The notes under the pieces: model-generated
Told to the model about the DNA's origin: nothing
Seen by the model: only the letters and a program-made list of their open reading frames with translations
The model's database searches: none
Assembly: GCF_963924675.1 (NCBI RefSeq)
Contig: NC_089220.1
Coordinates: 87,051,168 to 87,115,167 of the forward strand
From: Phocoena phocoena
Taxonomy: Eukaryota; Chordata; Mammalia; Artiodactyla; Phocoenidae
Direction of reading: 5' to 3'
Length of the DNA stretch: 64,000 nucleotides
In this document: positions 50,700 to 62,336 of the stretch, one piece after another
How positions within the stretch are numbered: the stretch's first letter is position 1
Layout of the letters: the number at the start of each line of letters is the position of its first letter
Position numbers and translations under genes: made by a program

Positions 50700-50950
50700 A
50701 CTCGGGAGGAAGGATAAATTGGGAGATTGGGATTGACATATACACACTACTATATATAAAATAGATAACTAATAAGAACTAACTGTATAGCACAGGGAAC
50801 TCTATTCAGTACTCTGTAATGACCTATATGGGAAAAGAATCTAAAAAAGAGTGGGTATATGTATATGTATAACTGATTCACTTTGCTATACAGCAGAAAC
50901 TAACATAACATTGTAAATCAACTATAATCCAATTAAAAAAAATAATTTAA
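50700..50950 (+). mobile_element. 5'-truncated L1 3' end
   Basis: GGAGGAAGGATAAATTGGGA through ATAACATTGTAAATCAACTA to an A-rich tail. An AAATCCCCC-type repeat flanks it at about 50689 and 50951. Confidence 0.9.
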
Positions 50951-51439
50951 AAATCCCCCACCCTTTTTTCCTCTCATTCTGCTTCTGAGGAATAGGGGCA
51001 GGGTGAGTAGCCACACCTGACTGAACCAGAATACTGTTTCTCATATTGGTCGCCTTTAAAATTTTTTCATTTATGTGTAAGGTTTCGTCCTTTACCTTGT
51101 TTTAGCTGCTGGTGAATTTTGGACTTTGTAAATGCATTTTTTGTTGTTATTGTTAATTAGGTTGATGGATAGAAAATCTGTGATCCTGCCGATTCTTCTG
51201 TCCTTACTCAGAAATTTGTCATCCAAGCTCAACTAGTTTTGGAGTAGTTACTAATCAAAGATGTTTTCATAAAGAGGTTCAAATACAAGAGAAAGCAAAA
51301 ATAAACATTCCACAGTGTACATGCTAATTATTCAGTAAATGTCTGCAGAATTAATTTAAAAGTTTCCCTGAACATAGTTCAGTTAATTAAAACTGCAAAT
51401 CATTATTATATCTTATCATTTCAATTTTTCCATTATAGT

Positions 51440-51690
51440 AATAAGGGAGCACTTACTATATGCCAGAAGCTCTGCTGGGTACTTTACATGAATTATCTAA
51501 ATGAATCCTCACAACACTATGGTGAGGTTGTGCTATTGATATCATCCCCATTCTATAAATGAGGAATTTTCATTGTAGTGAGACAAAACAATTCGTCAAA
51601 AGAATACAGCTATGAAGAAGCAAGACCTGGACTCATACCCAGGTCTCTGGTGCCAAAGACTGTGCTTTTAACAACTACATTATACAACCT
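51440..51690 (-). repeat. MIR SINE, near full length (ancient)
   Basis: Antisense: AGCACTTACTATATGCCAGA, AATCCTCACAACACTATGGT, CATCCCCATTCTATAAATGA, then GACTGTGCTTTTAACAACTA. Confidence 0.85.
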
Positions 51691-51702
51691 TCTTTTTTAG
51701 GA

Positions 51703-51840
51703 ATTTAGTGGAAAGAGCATTGAACTTGGAGTCAAAAGTCCAGAATGAATACAAGCCCTAGATCTAGCATTATATGCTGTGTAATCCTGACAAGTCATTT
51801 GAATTCTGTTTCTCATTTATAAAATGGGGATGCTAATGTT
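51703..51840 (+). repeat. MIR SINE fragment (ancient)
   Basis: Sense: GTGGAAAGAGCATTGAACTT, then GTGTAATCCTGACAAGTCAT and TTTATAAAATGGGGATGCTA. Head-to-head with 51440-51690. Confidence 0.8.
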
Positions 51841-52999
51841 TTCCCTGGTTGTTCTCAGAGTCATAAGACTTTTGCTTAAAAATAGCAGGTTGAACACACA
51901 TGCATTTACCTCTACTTTTGCTCCAAATTTGTTAAAACAACAGTAAGGGATTTTTAAAAAACATAAACCTACATGACCAATGTGAGTGAAGAGGAACCAC
52001 AATAATAACATTTTGGGAGCCAGAAAGCATATGGGTGAGTAATAATTGAGCAGACCCAAGAAAGTTGAATCCATATCCAGCAAAGGAGAAAGCTGAGAAG
52101 CAATCTGATTTGCATGTAGAACCCACAAAATATTTAGAAATTGATGCAACAGGTGCTTTAGGAAGTGGAGACAGGACTGAAAACAGGAAGATTGTTTGAA
52201 AGTCCATTTAACAAACAGTTCCCTTCCCTAACTCTAAGCAGCCAAGAGACTTCTTTTGTCTATTTATTGGAAAATAATTCTCTGGAGAGAGCAAAATAGA
52301 GTTGCTGAACTGGGGGTGGCATCACCAGAAATTTAAGGAGTTTAAGTAATTCCTCTAACATAAAATGTAGAGACCAAAACGAAAAGGAAACAGGCAACTT
52401 GAAGGATGAAAAGACTAAGCAGGAAAAATAAAATGTTCAAAAAGCAAATTATTAGTTAATATCCTAATAGAGATAGGAGAAGATAAGGCATTCCTGAAAT
52501 AAGTACCAAATGCCATTTAGGAAAAAAACACATTCAGATAATTAAAAAGAACCTTTATAAATATAAAATAAAATAGGAGACATGAAAAATAAACATGATT
52601 ACAAATAAGGAAAAAAAGGTGGAGGGCAGGAAATTATCAAAAGCATAACTCAAGAAAATTTTCTAAACTGAAGGACATGAATTTCCAAATTTAGAGGGTC
52701 TACCAACTATCCAGCACAATGTATGGAAACAAATCCACACCATGACACACCACTGTAAAATTTCAGAACTTAAGGAACAAAAATAAACTTCCAGAAGGGA
52801 AAAAAGTTATACAAAGCTAATATAAATTAGCTGTCAATCAGGTAAAAAGACATTTTAGAAATACACGATCTCAACAAATTTAACTCTTATGCACCCTTCC
52901 TCAGGAAGCTACTGGAGGATGGTTCTCCAAAAATGTTGGAGCAAACCAAGAAATAGGAACACATAGTAGATTGTGTTATGTGTTCAAAAAATTCCCTGC
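51841..52999. other. Intergenic sequence, no gene
   Basis: A-rich, with phrases like AAAATTTTCTAAACTGAAGG and ATGAATTTCCAAATTTAGAG that resemble a decayed L1 ORF1 region on the plus strand (about 52500-52900). Low confidence. Confidence 0.35.
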
Positions 53000-53270
53000 C
53001 CTTCTCTATCAGGGTTATAATTTTACTTGCCATCCCAGTGACATCAAACTTGGCTATTGATTTGCTTTGAACAATTAAAAGTAAGTGGAAATGATGGCTA
53101 TCATTGCTCTTTTCTCTCCCAAAAGATTGGTGTGGGCCAGATCAGGACTGCTTCTGGGTCCTGAGAAGAAGCCAACATGGAGCAGAGCTGCAGCCAACCT
53201 ACAGAGGATATCTAATGAAAGTGAGAAATAAATCTTTTTTGTTGTTAGCCACTGAAATTTTGGAATCATT
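53000..53270. repeat. Old interspersed repeat, class not assigned
   Basis: Contains AACATGGAGCAGAGCTGCAG, then CCAACCTACAGAGGATATCT and TTTTGTTGTTAGCCACTGAA, shared by a dispersed mammalian repeat I cannot name with certainty. Confidence 0.4.
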
Positions 53271-53464
53271 ACTGAAAAAGAGGAAAAAAAAGAAAGAAGA
53301 TAAAAGAAAGAAAAAATTATCAAAAGCTGATTAAGATGTAAGATTCTGGAAATGAGATCTAACACAAGAAAGAGATGTGTAAATTCTCAGAATAGTGGTC
53401 AAGTTTGATCCCAGAATGACAGCTGTGAAGCAAGTCTACTCGAAGAATCAGAGTCAAAATGGAT

Positions 53465-53722
53465 GGGACTTCCCTGGTGGCGCAGTGGTTAAGAATCCGC
53501 CTGTTAATGCAGGGAACACAGGTTTCAAGCCCTAGTCCGGGAAGATCCCACATGCCACGGAGCAACTAAGCCCATGCGCCACAACTACTGAGCCTGCGCT
53601 CTAGAGCCCACAAGCCACAGCTACTGAAGCCCATGCGCCAAGAGTCTATGCTCTGCAACAAGAGAAAGCCCATGCACAACAATGAAGACCCAATGCAGCC
53701 AAAAATAAATTTTAAAAATATT
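53465..53722 (+). mobile_element. CHR-type SINE (long form)
   Basis: Begins GGGACTTCCCTGGTGGCGCA and ends in CAGCCAAAAATAAATTTTAA. It abuts an (TTTA)n run and an L1. Confidence 0.92.
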
Positions 53723-53734
53723 TATTTATTTATT

Positions 53735-54350
53735 TATTTTACTTTTTTAAACTTTTATTTTATATTGGAGTATAGTTGATTAACAATGTTGTGTTAGTTT
53801 CAGGTGTCCAGCAAAGTGATTCAGTATACATACACATGTATCTATTCTTTTTCAAATTCTTTTCCCATTTAGGTTATTACAGAATATTGAGCAGAGTTCC
53901 CTGTGCTATACAGTAGGTCCTTGTTGGCTATCTATTTTAAATACAGCATGTCAATCCCAAACTCCCAATCTGTTCCTCCCCCGCCACCCCCCTTTCCCTC
54001 CTGGTAACCATAAGTTCATTTTCTAAGTCAGTCTATTTCTGTTTTGTAAATAAGTTCATTTGTATATATATATATATTTTTAGATTCCACATATAAGCAA
54101 TATCATATGATATTTGTCTTTTTCTGTCTGACTTACTTCACTTAGTATGATAATCTCCAGGTCCATTCATGTTGCTGCAAATGGCAATATTTCATTCTTT
54201 TTGATGGCTGAGTAATATTTCATTGTGTATATGTATGTACCACATCATCTTTATCTGTTCCTCTGTCAATGGAAATTTGGTTGCTTCCATGTCTTGGCTA
54301 TTGTCAACAGCACTGCACTGAACATTGGGGTGCATGTATCCTTTCGAATT
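53735..54350 (-). mobile_element. 5'-truncated L1
   Basis: Antisense L1 3' UTR and ORF2 end: TATTGGAGTATAGTTGATTA at the left to CACTGCACTGAACATTGGGG at the right. Confidence 0.92.
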
Positions 54351-55109
54351 GAGAAAATCAGAAGGCTCTTAGATGTTTCAAAGAAGGTGAAATTTATAGA
54401 CTACCTAATGTGTCTGACTATATTGAAAAGAAATACACCTTTGGGGGAGAATTTGGTTATGAGGTAGTGATAATTATAATAAAACAAAGTAAGTGAAAAA
54501 TAAAAACAAAGCATGTATAACTCCATGAAAAACAAAAAAGAAAGGTAATCATAGTATGTAGGCATTTACATAGTCATAATAACATAAATATTGATTTAAC
54601 TTAACCAACATAATGATATAACTATATTGAAAGAATGGATAGGAAAGTGTGTAGGTGTGTGATTGGGGTAGGCTGGGGTTGAGGTAGTTGAAAGATCTTT
54701 CATAAAACACCTAATTAAAAAAAAATCAACAAGTAAGCAATATAAGCATATTATTTAGAAATACTGAGACAAATACCAAAAGAAACAGCAGAACTAGCTG
54801 ACAGCTATTGCCTCTGGGGGAGGGGACTGAGAAAATTGGGGCCTAGGAAATTGCTGTTTTCTTTAATAGGCCTTATAGAACGTTTTGACTGCAAAACATT
54901 GCAACACAGGGGCATCTTGAGGCTTAACAACTCAAAAGATACAAGAAGAAAATGAATATAATAAACCAAAGTAGTACACATTTACACACACAAAATAAAG
55001 GATGAAGGAAGGGAGGGAGGGAAGGAAACATTTATAAACTATAAAGCACTGGGAACATTTACAATGACTGGAAACAAGTTAGAAGTCTGAGTAGCGTGGA
55101 AGTAGGAGA
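54351..55109. other. Intergenic sequence, no recognised feature
   Basis: A-rich unique DNA with a short GGAA/GGGA repeat at about 55003-55028. Confidence 0.5.
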
Positions 55110-55111
55110 AT

Positions 55112-55312
55112 GTAATGGGTAAGAGCATGTCTCTAGTTTCAGACAGCCCATGGTTCAAATTCTAGCTCTGCTCCATACTAGCTCTGTGACCTTGGGACTA
55201 TTGCTAGGCCTCGGTTCCCTCATTTGTGAAACAGGGATAATAGACCCTCTCTTATAGAGTTGCTGTGAGAATGAAATGAAGAAAACACTGGGAAAGTTTT
55301 AGCTAACATTAA
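55112..55312 (+). repeat. MIR SINE (ancient)
   Basis: Sense: GGTTCAAATTCTAGCTCTGC, CTAGCTCTGTGACCTTGGGA, AGAGTTGCTGTGAGAATGAA. Confidence 0.85.
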
Positions 55313-56627
55313 TCTCTTTTGTTCCCTCATCTTCCCTGTGGATTAATAGCCATTAAATGGATGACTAAAGGGCAATCGGTAGAAGGGGACATCTGAAGCA
55401 AAAACCTGAGGTGATATACAAACTGGAGAACCAGCCTCCGAATAATTGAAAACAGTGTATTGCAGTTGCTTCAGCAGCAGTAATTGGTAAGCCAGCTGCC
55501 ATAAGGTTACAGCTGTTTCTTGCCTTTCTCTGTCCCTTTCCCTTTCCTTTTCCTCCTTCATTCCTAACCATTGTCATTATCATTATCTTGTAATGCACAC
55601 TGAGCATCTCATTCATTCAGAAATGTAAATTGAATACCAAATGCTCTTCTTTTAGTCTCTGATTTCCATGTGCTTGGTTTCTACTTACATAATTTAGGCA
55701 ACAGGTTATGTTTGTAGTTATGAAAAGGAATTCTTTTCTGCAACAGGAAGTAGTTATAATCAATGATAGTTAGGGAGGCTTATTAACTCAAGAGCAACCA
55801 CAAGGATATTTGCGCAGCACCCAACTCTCATAGAAGATCATTTTCCTTTGCAACTAGTGCAATTCTGATTCCAAGAGCCATTGTGCTTCCCTAATCTGGT
55901 AATCAAAAAATAGGAATTTTCAAAGTAGATTTTTATGTCATGCCTAGCTCTTCCTTGCATGCTAGGAAGCAGGTATTTTAAGGACATAAGAGAAAGGGAG
56001 AGAGAGAGTGGGGGGGAACTTCCAATCTCTAGAGTTTATTGCCAGGAGAAGCCTAGTAATTCTGTAGGGACCACAGTTCTTTTTATTTTTTTCTCCTACG
56101 CGTCACTCAGAGATGTTGCCCAGACTGATGTAAGGCATTCTTTAAGACCACCATTCCTTAAATGAGAAAATGTCCAGAAGATCAATGGTACTTTCTGTGA
56201 CTCAAAGTTTAGAAGACAAAAGGAACTACCTAAAGGACTCCCTCACTCCTTCATAAACATCCTGGTGTTCTTTTCTCCCTCCCCCTTCCAGCCTTTTTTA
56301 TCCTTATCCATACGGGTAGACCCATTGGACATGAAGGTTCTACCCCAACCACCCCTAGGACCATCGTAACCAATCTTTATCCCAACAACCAGTGTAATCT
56401 GTCATTGCTGCTATGGTTCCAGTCACACGCTCCAGTTCTGACACACAGTTCTGTCCAATTGGTGAGATCCAGCCCCAACTTCTGGTATCTCAATTCCCTT
56501 ATGGCTCCTTTAATTAGCTCCCTCATCTTGATACACCGAAAAATCACAGTCCCTCTGAGAAAGGGTTTAATGTATTCTTAATAGTCCCTCCCATTCCAGA
56601 TGCTGCTATTTGCAAACAGCCCTGATT
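55313..56627. other. Intergenic sequence, no recognised feature
   Basis: Unique DNA; a short purine run at about 55990-56010. No gene seen. Confidence 0.5.
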
Positions 56628-56638
56628 CAAACAGCAGG

Positions 56639-56855
56639 CTGCTAGTGGGAAGCAGCTGCATAGCACAGGGAGATCAGCTCAGTGCTTTGTGTCCACCTAG
56701 AGGGGTGGGATAGGGAGGGTGGGAGGGAGATGCAAACGGGAGGAGATATGGGGATATATCTATATGTATAGCTGATTAATTTTGTTACACAGCAGAAACT
56801 AACACACCATTGTAAAGCAATTATACTCCAATAAAGATGTTAAAAAAAAAAAAGA
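56639..56855 (+). mobile_element. Short 5'-truncated L1
   Basis: Last ~215 bp of a cetartiodactyl L1 (GCTAGTGGGAAGCAGCTGCA to poly(A)). 11 bp TSD CAAACAGCAGG at 56628-56638 and 56856-56866. Confidence 0.95.
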
Positions 56856-57404
56856 CAAACAGCAGGTTGTCTCTCTAGATCTCTGAATAGTCCCTCTCCT
56901 GTATTACCTAGCACTGTGATATCCAACTCAGAAAAACTCTCTAACTTCGAGTTATTTCTCCTTATTATCAACCGCTTCCCCAAGATACCCTCACTTCCTT
57001 ATTTCCATGCCCTTCTGATGTGTATCAGTGAGGCAAGGATTTCCTCCCAGAATCTGCAGAGTTGGGTCCACCTTGTACCTATCTTGACCCAGTGTACCTT
57101 GTCTACTAACCATTAACCAGAACATGCTGGCCCTGTCTGAAGATAAGACAGTCATCCAGCCAACCTACTGGGAAGAATGTGTTTCTCATAAGGAAGTAGG
57201 AAGCCTGATCTTTGAGATCAAGGCAGCTTATACATGCATGACTCTATACCCCTCCTTACGCACACTGGTCTGCCTGTAAAAAGGCAAACATATGTCTATT
57301 TCCCTACTTTTGAGTCACTAACTGGGTTTGAAAGGATATTGCACTAATCGGAATAATTAGTTCCACTGGCTGAAATTTTAGGCAAACATAAGATTTTGCA
57401 TTTG

Positions 57405-57650
57405 GGGTTACAATAATGACTAATAACACTTACTGTATGCTAGGCACTGTATTAAGTGCTTCATATAAACTAACTCACTTAATCCTCACAACTACTCAAT
57501 GAAGTAGGCACTGTTCTATCCTCACTTCACAAATGAGAAAATTAAAGCACACAGAGGTTGAATAACTTACCAAAGGTCACATAGCTAGTAGAATTGGGTG
57601 TTGAACCCAAGCAATCCTCAAGGACCATTAAGCTATACTGCCCCTAGGAA
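57405..57650 (-). repeat. MIR SINE, near full length (ancient)
   Basis: Antisense: AACACTTACTGTATGCTAGG, CACTTAATCCTCACAACTAC, AAAGGTCACATAGCTAGTAG, then ATTAAGCTATACTGCC. Confidence 0.88.
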
Positions 57651-58560
57651 ACTAAGACAGGTTAGGTAAGGGCTTTAATTTAGATCCTCCTTCAAAATGG
57701 ACTCTGTAATCCTTAAAATAAAGTCCAAAACGATTTCTCTCTGTGAATCAAGCAACTCTTAGCACATTTGCCTTCATCTTCATAATTCATTTGCTAATGT
57801 AAACAGGAAAGTAGCCAATTACTACTAAAGTGTGTTTTGTATTTATTAAACAATACTATAAAATTCTGATAAAAACCCCTATTGTAATTCAGACTTGAGG
57901 TTTTTTGTTGGTATTCAGAAACTGGTCCAGCTGTTTCTCCAGCTGCCTGGTAATTCCACAGGAAGAAAATCAGTGAATCAGTTCAAATTCTAAATTTTGA
58001 AAAGGACAGTGCATTTCCTTTTGTCTCCATAAGACACCTACATTTAAATTACTATGCAAAAGCAACCAGGCACTGTGTGAGCAAATTTGCATAATTGGTG
58101 TCAGGGGTCTAAAGCAGAAGCAAAAGGGGGCTAGAAATTAATGGAACTGATAGAGCTGATTATTCTATCCATCTTAGCATCTTTTTAAACCCTTTATAAT
58201 GGAGACATTAAATTGCTATGCATATCTCCTTTAAATCTACTATATTATTAAGAGCTTAATTAGGTTAAAGAAGGAAAAACGCAACCATAAGGTTTTGCAT
58301 GTTTGGATCTTTGCCCTTTTGTTTAGAACATGTATGGTAAAACATGTGCCCATTGTTCCAAAGATTTCATGGCATTCAGCATTTCTTTCTGACCCATTTG
58401 CTCACAAAGCCTGCCACATCCGTTACACTAAACAGCCAGTTTATCCACCAGAAGACTAATGTGGATAATTCAAGCAAAATTTTAAGAAGCTGAACGTCTG
58501 CAGTAAATGTGGCCTATGTCTTTCATAGATTTTAGCTGTTCTTTGTGGAGAAGAACACTG
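57651..58560. other. Intergenic sequence, no recognised feature
   Basis: Unique A/T-rich DNA without gene or repeat signals. Confidence 0.5.
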
Positions 58561-58564
58561 TTGT

Positions 58565-59090
58565 AATCAGCAATAATTGCTTGCAAGGAACAGAAACCCA
58601 CTCAAACTAACTCAAGCACAGGGGGTGATGCTTATTAAAAGGATACAGGAGTATCTAGTGGAACCAAAGCCGGTGGGGCAGCCAGGTCTTGACATGGAAC
58701 TTCACATGCCAAGGGACTTGACATGGAACTTGAAAGTCAGGAACTAAAGGTATTCTTTTCATCTCTTCTAAGCTCAGTAATACCTTTTTTCTTTGAAGAT
58801 TGGCTTTCTCTGCTTCAGCATCCCCTTGGTAGAAAATGGCAGTCTAGCCCCAGCTCTTTATCACCTACTAGCTCCATTGCCCAAGAAAAACTAGCTAGAG
58901 ATTGCATCCCAATTCCAAATATCCAGGAGAGAGAATGTAATTAGCCCAACCTCAGGTCACATGTCTACTCCTTGTCCAATCAGCTATGGCTAGGGGAGCA
59001 GCATCATATGACACTGAGCGGCTCTCCCCCCTTTAGTAAGTGGAGCCGGTAGGCATTTTGAAAGGGACTTATTACAACACATTGTTGCCA
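58565..59090. repeat. Old interspersed repeat, class not assigned
   Basis: GGAACAGAAACCCACTCAAA then CTAACTCAAGCACAGGGGGT, and at the right CAATCAGCTATGGCTAGGGG, belong to a dispersed mammalian repeat. It holds a small duplication of TTGACATGGAACTT at 58689 and 58718. Confidence 0.4.
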
Positions 59091-59097
59091 TTCTTCA

Positions 59098-59152
59098 GAA
59101 TTAGATTAGAACTAGATTAGAATTAGAATTAGATTAGAATTAGAACTACAGA
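59098..59152. repeat. (ATTAGA)-type short tandem repeat
   Basis: ATTAGA and ATTAGAACTAG units repeat imperfectly for about 55 bp. Confidence 0.85.
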
Positions 59153-59641
59153 TCAGTTAGCATTTAAACCTTCTTGGATCCACATTTTATCCATCTCTGC
59201 ATCTCAAATCCATCCTTGTCTCTAAAGGTAACCTTAAACACTTGATTTTCTCTTTTCTGCCTGTGCCAAAATCATCAACAAAGTGTTGACAAGCTAGTTG
59301 TAAGCACATGTCAACTTGTACAACTGATGCTGACTCTCTCTTCCTCATGAAGAATTTCCTAGAAATTTTATTTTCCAGCTTCAAGAAATTTCACAAGAAA
59401 TGCCTGCAAATATCTCCACCCTTGCTCTTAAACTAGGTACTCAGTGACCAAAAATAACATCAAGAAAGACAATCTACACCTTTTAGTTAGAACCTCCAAA
59501 TAAATGAGAACAATGTAAACGCTATCTCCTGTGAAGATGTGTAAAAGGAAAATATAAAGTCATATACTTGCTAATCAACACATTATAATTTTGACTTCCT
59601 GGTTGGAAATGGAGTCACTTCATTAAAATACAGCCATATCA

Positions 59642-59671
59642 AAAAAAAAGAAAAAGAAAAAGAAAAGAAAA
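59642..59671 (+). repeat. Poly(A)-only insertion flanked by a 17 bp duplication
   Basis: About 30 bases of A with scattered G lie between perfect copies of AAAATACAGCCATATCA at 59625-59641 and 59672-59688. The duplicated site begins TT|AAAA, the usual L1 endonuclease target. This is the signature of target-primed reverse transcription that copied only a poly(A) tail. Confidence 0.7.
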
Positions 59672-59688
59672 AAAATACAGCCATATCA

Positions 59689-60340
59689 TTGTCAATTCCA
59701 AGTGACATTTCAGGAAAGAATAAGTGATGATACATCTAATGACCAAATTCAGCCATGATAATCCTTCATCACTGTCATTTAGCCACCGAGACCCCTTTCT
59801 AAGAAGGAGAAAGTGTTTTATCTTCTTAATTTTTAAAAAAGTTAATTTAAGTTTTAAGTTTCACAATCTATGTGAAAGTGTCCCCCTGGCATCTAGAGTT
59901 TCCCTAGTTATAGACGATAAAGAAGGTTCCATGCTGAATAGCTTTTAACTCAGTAAGAATTTTAAATTTTAGGAGATGAAGACAGAGATGATTTCCAAAT
60001 TGCATCTGTGAAGAAAATGCTGACTATGGGTACTAGCCCAGGAATAACTACAGCCATATTTTTTCCCTTCTTATGTTTTCCAAATGAGTCATAAAGGACC
60101 CTCTGCATTCAAATAGTGCGTCATGAAATGGGAAAGATAAAATACAGAAATTGGACATTGCTGTCTCTTCTTGATGAATCCAGCTTTTTGTTACCTGGTG
60201 TGAGGCCAGAATAGCCCTTCTAAAATAGAAGTGAGTTGTACTCCATGCCAGCCATTTCCAGTGCACTGTGCTATTTCTCTGCTATTTGTGTGGCACCTCT
60301 CCCAGGGGAAGCAATGCTGCTTTGTCTTTGAGAATGTCTG
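59689..60340. other. Intergenic sequence, no recognised feature
   Basis: Unique DNA; open frames are short and unremarkable. Confidence 0.5.
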
Positions 60341-60342
60341 GT

Positions 60343-60938
60343 CCAGTGGTTCTTAACCCTGTTTGCAAATTAGAATTACCTGGGAGCTTTAAAAAAAAAT
60401 ACCAATGTGTGGATTCTACCAATTAAATTAGAATCTCTGAGAACCACACGTGGGTATCAGTGTTTTTAAAAAGCTCTCCAGGGACTTCCCTGGTGGTGCA
60501 GTGGTTAAGAATCCACCTGCCAATGCAGGGGACATGGGTTCGATCCCTGGTCCAGGAAGATCCCACATGCCACGGAGCACCTAAGCCCGTGTGCCACAAC
60601 TACTGAGCCTGTGCTCCAGAGCCCACAAGCTACAGTTCCTGAAGCCCACGTGCTCTAGGACCCGTGTGCCGCAACTACTGAGCCGGCGCGCTGCAACTAC
60701 TGAAGCCCATGTGCCTAGAGCCCGTGCTCTGCAGCAAGAGAAGCCACTGCAATGAGAAGCCTGCATACCACAATGAAGAGTAGTCCCTACTCGCCGCACC
60801 TAGAGAAAGCCCATGCCCAGCAGTGAAGACCCAGAGCAGCCAAAAATAAACAACAAAATAATAATAATAAATTAAATTAAATTAAAAGTTCTCCAGGAGC
60901 TTCAAATGTGCCACCAGAGTTGAGAATCTCTGGATTAG
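60343..60938. repeat. MER5-like hAT-Charlie MITE split by a SINE
   Basis: Left part 60343-60482 (CAGTGGTTCTTAACCCTGTT, TTAGAATTACCTGGGAGCTT). Right part 60898-60938 carries the inverted end (GTTGAGAATCTCTGG). The SINE at 60483-60883 lies between them. Confidence 0.85.
60483..60883 (+). mobile_element. CHR-type SINE (long form) in a MER5-like element
   Basis: TSD AAAAGCTCTCCAGG / AAAAGTTCTCCAGG (one mismatch) at 60469-60482 and 60884-60897. The middle carries an extra GCAACTACTGA-type repeat, making this copy unusually long (~400 bp). Confidence 0.94.
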
Positions 60939-61224
60939 ACTTTATAAAGACAGGCTGAGCATTACTTTTTGCCTTAAAGACCAATGTTTCTCAACCATTA
61001 TTTCATTATTGCCTCCTAATGAGCCTTTTTAGACATTTTTTTCCCTAGGTCTCCCCCATCCCCAGCCCCATGAAAATTTAATACCACAGATATATTGTAT
61101 ACTTGTTACTGCATGTATATCTGTGCTTTATACACAAGAAGAGTAAGGCTCTTTTGCCCTCTAAGAACCAATTTTTGCCCCCTTGAGGGCAGTAGTATTC
61201 CCACTGAGAATGTATGTAGTAGAC

Positions 61225-61481
61225 TGAACAAATCAATGAAGTTGGATGGGTCAGTTGCGCTGCAGTGACAAACAACCCAAAATCTCAGTGGCTTAAAACA
61301 AAAAAAGTATACACCTTGCTTGCAACAACATGTGCATTAGAAACCAGGAAAGGAGCCCAGCTCTACATCATGATCTTTACTCCAGAACCCAGGCTGCTGG
61401 AGCAACTTCTATGTGGAATATTACCAGTAATCATGGCAGAGGAAAGAGGGAACATTAAAAAAAAAGCATGCTCTGGCTCTT
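61225..61481. repeat. Old interspersed repeat, left part (class not assigned)
   Basis: AAACAACCCAAAATCTCAGT then GGCTTAAAACAAAAAAAGTA, and CCCAGGCTGCTGGAGCAACT, belong to a widely dispersed mammalian repeat. It continues at 62337-62470 (CAATGGCCAGAGTAAGTCAC) beyond the retrocopy. Confidence 0.55.
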
Positions 61482-61550
61482 AAAACTTATGCCATGACTG
61501 CAGATTAGTCTATGCTCATTTAAAGAAAAGATGGACACTATTTTAAAGTG

Positions 61551-61555
<5 letters not shown>

Positions 61556-61589
<34 letters not shown>
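61556..61589. repeat. (TA)n microsatellite
   Basis: About 16 TA units leading into the poly(T) of a SINE. Confidence 0.95.
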
Positions 61590-61597
<8 letters not shown>

Positions 61598-61868
61598 TTT
61601 TGGTTGCGTTGGGTCTTTGTTGCTATGCACGGGCTTTCTCGCTAGTTGCGGTGAGCGGAGGCTACTCTTCGTTGCGGTGCGCAGGCTTCTCATTGCAGTG
61701 GCTTCTCTTGTTGTGGAGCATGGGCTCTAGGCGCGTGGGCTTCAGTAGTTGTGGCACACGGGCTTAGTTGCTCCACAGCATGTGGGATCTTCCCGGACCA
61801 GAGCTCGAACCTGTGTCCCCTACATTGGCAGGCAGATTCTTAGCCACTGTACCACCGAGGAAGTTCCT
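61590..61868 (-). mobile_element. CHR-type SINE (long form) inside the retrocopy
   Basis: Antisense copy from the poly(T) to CACCGAGGAAGTTCC. Confidence 0.9.
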
Positions 61869-61897
61869 ACTGTTTTGTTTTGTTTTGTTTTGTTTTT

Positions 61898-62067
61898 AAT
61901 TTGTTGCACCGGCTCCTTAGTTGCGGCATGTGGGCTCCTTTAGTTGTGGCATGCGAACTCCTAGTTGCAACATGCGTGCAGGATCCAGTTCCCCGACCAG
62001 GGATCGAACCCAGGCCCCCTGCATTGTGAGCGTGGAGTCTTAACCACTGCGCCGCCAGGGAAGTCCC
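61898..62067 (-). mobile_element. Older CHR-type SINE inside the retrocopy
   Basis: Antisense copy ending CGCCGCCAGGGAAGTCCCC; preceded by a (TTTTG)n run at about 61871-61896. Confidence 0.9.
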
Positions 62068-62336
62068 CCTAATGTGTTTTTATATAAACAAATTTGAAAT
62101 ACAGTTTACTTTGGTTGTTTTTATATATCAAGTCCCATAAGTCTTGTATTTGTTTCTCATAAGGGTAACCCTGGACCATGACTTAATGTTATCTTTGCTT
62201 TGTCTTTTGGGTGACCTAACCTACATTAACATGAAGGCTGAACATTTTTAGACTTTTTTTCCAAAAAGCATAATAATGATTACTTTATTAATAAACGAAG
62301 TCCTGTATTTGAAAAAAAAAAAAAAAACTTATGCCA

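Larger units (their letters stand above)
61495..62323 (+). pseudogene. 5'-truncated polyadenylated retrocopy of an unidentified RNA
   Basis: The segment ends in a ~15-base poly(A) preceded by AATAAA at 62290-62295. It is flanked by a perfect 13 bp duplication, AAAACTTATGCCA, at 61482-61494 and 62324-62336. Joining the outer flanks restores an older interspersed repeat, so the whole interval is one insertion. After removing two SINEs (about 61590-61868 and 61898-62067) and a (TA)n run, what remains looks like A/T-rich 3' UTR. No coding frame is evident, so the source gene is unknown to me. The SINEs may have been part of the source transcript or may have inserted later. Confidence 0.75.
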
